15,423 nt of DNA, taken from the NCBI GenBank assembly GCA_022718015.1, contig JAIHZV010000004.1, positions 1-15,423 of the forward strand, in the 5' to 3' direction. Source of the stretch: Phascolarctobacterium sp. Its GTDB lineage: Bacteria > Bacillota > Negativicutes > Acidaminococcales > Acidaminococcaceae. The notes below the pieces were generated by a model that saw nothing but the letters and a program-made list of their open reading frames with translations, was not told the DNA's origin and did not search any database. Shown piece by piece: positions 12,287 through 15,423 of this stretch. A program made the translations under genes and the position numbers. The stretch's first letter is position 1. Each line of letters starts with the position of its first letter.

Positions 12287-13021
12287 TTATTCCTCCTTTG
12301 CCGCAGCAATTTTTAAGGCCTCAGGCAGATTAACAGCACCAGTATAAATTGCCTTGCCGATAATGCAGCCTGCCACGCCGTCCTTCTCGAAGCTTTTCAC
12401 ATTGCGGATGTCATCGAGCGAGGCCACGCCGCCGCTGGCGATAATCGGTACGCCGCACGCCCGCGCCAGCGCTGCTGTCGCTTCGGCATTGACGCCGCTG
12501 AGCATACCATCACGGCTGATGTCTGTAAAAATAATCGTCGCCACGCCATAGTCCGCCATGCGCTTCGCCAGCTCGGTCGCGGCAACGCCGCTGCCCTCGC
12601 CCCAGCCCTCGATAGCAACATCGCCGTTTTTTGCATCAATGCCCACTGCGATATGCCCCGGGTACTTGACGCAGGCCTCCTTGACCAGCTCAGGCTTCTT
12701 CACTGCCGCACTACCCAGAATCAAACGCTCCACGCCCAGCTCCAGCAGCTTCTCTACAGCCTGCATATTGCGGATACCGCCGCCAAGCTCCACAGGAATT
12801 TTCACAGTCTGCAGAATGCGTTCAATAACAGGCAGATTCTTGCCTTCACCAGCCAGCGCGCCGTCAAGGTCAACAAGGTGCAGCCATTCGGCACCGCAGG
12901 CCGCCCATTTGGCAGCCATCTCCGCCGGGTCGTCAGCGAAAACTGTTTCGGCATCGAAGCGCCCCTCTGTCAGACGCACGCAGCGACCGCCACGGATATC
13001 TATTGCAGGATATATAATCAT
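12287..13021 (-). CDS. hisA: ProFAR isomerase (phosphoribosylformimino-5-aminoimidazole carboxamide ribotide isomerase)
   Basis: Opens the ribose ring of ProFAR to give PRFAR, the HisF/HisH substrate. A 244-residue TIM barrel of usual length. The catalytic aspartates are D8 (IYPAIDIRGG) and D129 (VGIDA), and the phosphate loops are GGGIR (80-84) and ASGGV. The start is ten bases after the hisH stop with a GAGGGGA site. It shares ancestry and half-barrel symmetry with hisF, its downstream neighbour. Confidence 0.97.
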   Translation of the reverse strand: MIIYPAIDIRGGRCVRLTEGRFDAETVFADDPAEMAAKWAACGAEWLHLVDLDGALAGEGKNLPVIERILQTVKIPVELGGGIRNMQAVEKLLELGVERLILGSAAVKKPELVKEACVKYPGHIAVGIDAKNGDVAIEGWGEGSGVAATELAKRMADYGVATIIFTDISRDGMLSGVNAEATAALARACGVPIIASGGVASLDDIRNVKSFEKDGVAGCIIGKAIYTGAVNLPEALKIAAAKEE

Positions 13022-13031
13022 AATTTTCCCC

Positions 13032-13637
13032 TCATAACTCTACAAAATTTTTCAGCAGCCTCATGCCGACGCTGCTCGACTTCTCCGGATGGAACTGAAA
13101 GGCCTGCACATTGCCACGTCCGACGGACGCTGTAACCTCCATGCCGTAATCACAAACCGAGGTAATAATGCTGCTATCCTCCGGCTCCGCATGAAAGCTG
13201 TGGACGAAGTAAACATATTCGCCCTCCGCCCCCTCTAAAAGCGGCGATGGACTGCGCAGCTCCAGCTTATTCCAGCCCATATGCGGAATCTTCAGCTCTG
13301 TACGCAGCAGCTTGACCTGTCCTTTGAAGAAGCCCAAGCCCTTCACGCCCGGTGCCTCGTCGCTGCCCTCAAACAAAAGCTGCATGCCCAGACAAATGCC
13401 GAGGAACGGCTTGCCGCTCTTCAGGCTATCCATAATTACAGGAATCAGCCCCGATCGTTCAAGATTCGTCATGCAGTCTCCAAAGGCACCAACGCCCGGC
13501 AGCAGAATTTTTTCAGCCTGCGCAATCACCGCTGCATCGCTCGTCACAACAGGCTCCGCACCTATCGCCTTCAGCGCATTCTGCACGCTATACAGATTGC
13601 CCATGCCGTAGTCTATAATTGTTATTTTTTTGCTCAT
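13032..13637 (-). CDS. hisH: Imidazole glycerol phosphate synthase, glutaminase subunit
   Basis: A class I glutamine amidotransferase that supplies ammonia to HisF. In 201 residues the triad is C82 (GICLGMQ), H183 and E185 (FHPEK). The N-terminal IIDYGMGNL and LPGVGAFG segments are typical. Its start overlaps the hisB stop as ATGA. Downstream hisA and hisF complete the central part of the pathway. Confidence 0.97.
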   Translation of the reverse strand: MSKKITIIDYGMGNLYSVQNALKAIGAEPVVTSDAAVIAQAEKILLPGVGAFGDCMTNLERSGLIPVIMDSLKSGKPFLGICLGMQLLFEGSDEAPGVKGLGFFKGQVKLLRTELKIPHMGWNKLELRSPSPLLEGAEGEYVYFVHSFHAEPEDSSIITSVCDYGMEVTASVGRGNVQAFQFHPEKSSSVGMRLLKNFVEL

Positions 13638-14218
13638 AATGTACCCTTACTACTCATAACCCCATGCACCCTGCTATCAATACTCCACGCCTCTGCCAGC
13701 GCTCTCGCAAAGCCCTTGAACATCGCCTCGATAATGTGATGCGTGTTCTTGCCTGAAAGCACGCGGATATGCAGCGTCAGTCCTGCCTGCATAGCCACAG
13801 CGCGGAAAAATTCCTCTGTCATCTCGGCATCATAAATGCCCAACTGCACCTTCGGAATATCAGCGTCAAAAACGAGGTAGGCGCGGCCGCTGAAGTCCAG
13901 GCACACCTGCACCAGCGCCTCATCCATCGGCAAAAAGCAGTTGCCATAGCGGTGAATGCCTGCCTTATCGCCAATGGCCTCCTTGAGCGCCTGTCCCAGC
14001 ACGATGCCGCAATCCTCAACGGTATGGTGGCTGTCCACATCAAGGTCACCCTTCGCCTGCACCGTGAGGTCACTGAAGCTGTGCTTCGCCAAGAGCGTCA
14101 GCATATGGTCTAAAAAGCCGATGCCTGTATTGATTTCGCAGCTACCGCTGCCATCAAGATTCCATTCCACGCTCACGCCTGTTTCCAGCGTTTTGCGTTC
14201 TACTGCAGCGCTTCTCAT
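13634..14218 (-). CDS. hisB: Imidazoleglycerol-phosphate dehydratase
   Basis: Dehydrates imidazole glycerol phosphate to imidazole acetol phosphate, using two manganese ions. At 194 residues it is the monofunctional form, without the phosphatase domain of enterobacterial HisB, so histidinol phosphatase must come from another gene. The metal motifs are FLDHM (35-39), DSHHTVED (62-69) and THHIIEA (159-165), with a further HRYG (89-92). The start overlaps the hisC stop as ATGA and has GGAGG upstream. Confidence 0.97.
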   Translation of the reverse strand: MRSAAVERKTLETGVSVEWNLDGSGSCEINTGIGFLDHMLTLLAKHSFSDLTVQAKGDLDVDSHHTVEDCGIVLGQALKEAIGDKAGIHRYGNCFLPMDEALVQVCLDFSGRAYLVFDADIPKVQLGIYDAEMTEEFFRAVAMQAGLTLHIRVLSGKNTHHIIEAMFKGFARALAEAWSIDSRVHGVMSSKGTL

Positions 14219-15411
14219 GCCTTAACCTCCGCACATAGTGCCTGCAGCTTGCTGATAAGCTGCTCGTTTTCCTCCGGCAGGCCGACGGTGATACGCAGGC
14301 AGCCGGTGAGTACAGGATGTGTCGTAAAATCACGCACAAGGATGCTGTTTTCCATGTAATATTTAAAAATCAGCTTGCCGCTGGCAGCCTGCTCCGCAAG
14401 ACTGTCCTTGTACTTAGCATTATAGGCCTGCGCCAGCTGCTGCATCAGCTCGCCCTCAGCGCGGAAGGTGACAAAGTTTGTCGCCGTCGGCCACACGCGG
14501 AAGCCTAAGGCCTTAAACGCTGCAACCATTTTATCACGCTCAGCACGGATTTCACGGATACGTTCCTTATATAAATTTTTATTTTCGTAAACAGTTTTCG
14601 CCACCATCAGCGTATAAGCATTAACATGGTAGGGCAGCAGTGCCTTGCCCAGCTGACGCGTGAGGCCGATAGCGCCCACTGCATAACCGCAGCGCAAGCC
14701 TGCAAGTCCATAAGCCTTCGAGAAGGTGCGGAACACCAGCAGGTTGCTATAACGGCCCAAAAGACTCAGCGTCGAGCCAGCTACAAGCCACAGCTTATTC
14801 AGCGGACGCATATCGTTCGGCGCTAGCTCCTTGCCATCGGCAAACTCCATATAAGCCTCGTCCATAATTACCGGACAGCTGACGTTAGCCAAGATTTTTC
14901 CCATATCCTTGAGGCTGTTGTAATTGCCTGTCGGATTGTTTGGATTGCAGATAATCAGCAGCGACGGCTGCTGCTCCTTGCAAAAGCTAATAACAGCATC
15001 TGCATCAACATAGCCCTCCTCTGTCAGCGGATAGCGTATCTCCTCACTGTCGGAAAGAGCAGCGTACTCGCCATACATGGAAAACGAGGGCCAGGGCACA
15101 GCGATTTTTTTGCCCGGACCGCCGAACACATAGCAGGCCTTCTCCAGCAGCTCACTCGAGCCGTTGCCCACCTTCACGCAGTCTATATCAACATCGAGCT
15201 CCTTGGCGATAACCTCGCACAGGTTCTCGGCCTTCATCGGCGGATAGCGGTTGAAGGGGAAGCGTGCAGTGCGCGCCACAACCTTCGCCGTAATCTCCTC
15301 CGGCAGCGGATAATTGCTTTCGTTGGCGTTCACAATCACGTCAGCGGCCACGCTCTCCACTGCATATTCCTCCATCGCCTCAATACTTTGGCGTACAGCA
15401 AACTCGGTCAT
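14215..15411 (-). CDS. hisC: Histidinol-phosphate aminotransferase
   Basis: A PLP enzyme that aminates imidazole acetol phosphate to histidinol phosphate. Key residues: NPNNPTG (156-162), D184 and Y187 (MDEAYMEF), and the PLP lysine K232 in TFSKAYGLAGLR. At 398 residues it is longer than the common 350-360. The surplus lies before the PLP lysine (about 192-222, a segment around MRPLNKLWLVAGS) and near the C-terminus (about 338-368). The ATG overlaps an upstream TAA (TAATG), and the preceding in-frame codons read as another gene's end (E-K-K-stop), so the operon continues beyond the right edge, perhaps with hisD. Confidence 0.96.
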   Translation of the reverse strand: MTEFAVRQSIEAMEEYAVESVAADVIVNANESNYPLPEEITAKVVARTARFPFNRYPPMKAENLCEVIAKELDVDIDCVKVGNGSSELLEKACYVFGGPGKKIAVPWPSFSMYGEYAALSDSEEIRYPLTEEGYVDADAVISFCKEQQPSLLIICNPNNPTGNYNSLKDMGKILANVSCPVIMDEAYMEFADGKELAPNDMRPLNKLWLVAGSTLSLLGRYSNLLVFRTFSKAYGLAGLRCGYAVGAIGLTRQLGKALLPYHVNAYTLMVAKTVYENKNLYKERIREIRAERDKMVAAFKALGFRVWPTATNFVTFRAEGELMQQLAQAYNAKYKDSLAEQAASGKLIFKYYMENSILVRDFTTHPVLTGCLRITVGLPEENEQLISKLQALCAEVKA

Positions 15412-15423
15412 TATTTCTTTTCC

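Overview
The window looks like chromosome from a gut-type member of the Firmicutes, most likely a diderm Negativicute (Acidaminococcaceae or a related family; this is inference). The signs are a periplasmic LTxxQ-family protein with a Sec signal peptide, tightly packed operons with ATGA/TAATG overlaps, strong AGGAGG-type ribosome binding sites, a fused hisIE, and GC-rich coding sequence cut by one clearly AT-rich mobile insertion. No rRNA, tRNA or CRISPR array was seen.

Layout. (1) 1-663, minus: 5' part of glutamate racemase (murI), running off the left edge. (2) 857-3885, minus: a three-gene operon of an OmpR-type response regulator, a membrane sensor histidine kinase and a short-chain dehydrogenase; two abutting hairpins resembling a dispersed repeat sit just after the last stop codon. 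(3) About 4093-6147, plus: an IS607-type transposable element with a serine-recombinase TnpA, an intact RuvC-type TnpB and a probable right-end guide-RNA (omegaRNA) region. (4) 6148-6750, plus: a His-rich Spy/CpxP-like periplasmic protein. (5) About 6815-6993: two diverged hairpin units in inverted orientation. (6) 7139-7723, plus: a TetR-family regulator, convergent with (7) 7793-10705, minus: an ECF-type transporter operon (S component, two ATPases, EcfT). (8) 10895-15411, minus: the distal histidine operon hisC-hisB-hisH-hisA-hisF-hisIE, with the upstream his genes presumably beyond the right edge.

The most interesting region is 3184-6750. The regulator/kinase pair and the LTxxQ protein are divergent, the arrangement known from cpxRA/cpxP in enterobacteria: a kinase that senses the envelope, its regulator, and a small periplasmic partner. 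The IS607-type element sits between the candidate promoter plus Shine-Dalgarno sequence (4006-4092) and the start codon of the LTxxQ gene (6148). The ribosome binding site is now orphaned some 2 kb upstream, and the gene has none of its own. An inverted pair of 18-bp sites (4114-4131 and 6107-6124) marks the two ends of the element. If the right end is where this predicts, the TnpB guide would be the first codons of the LTxxQ gene.

The ECF operon has a TrpP-like S component and several departures from consensus in its coupling motifs. The his genes encode HisC, HisB, both halves of imidazole-glycerol-phosphate synthase (HisH, HisF), HisA and the fused HisIE.
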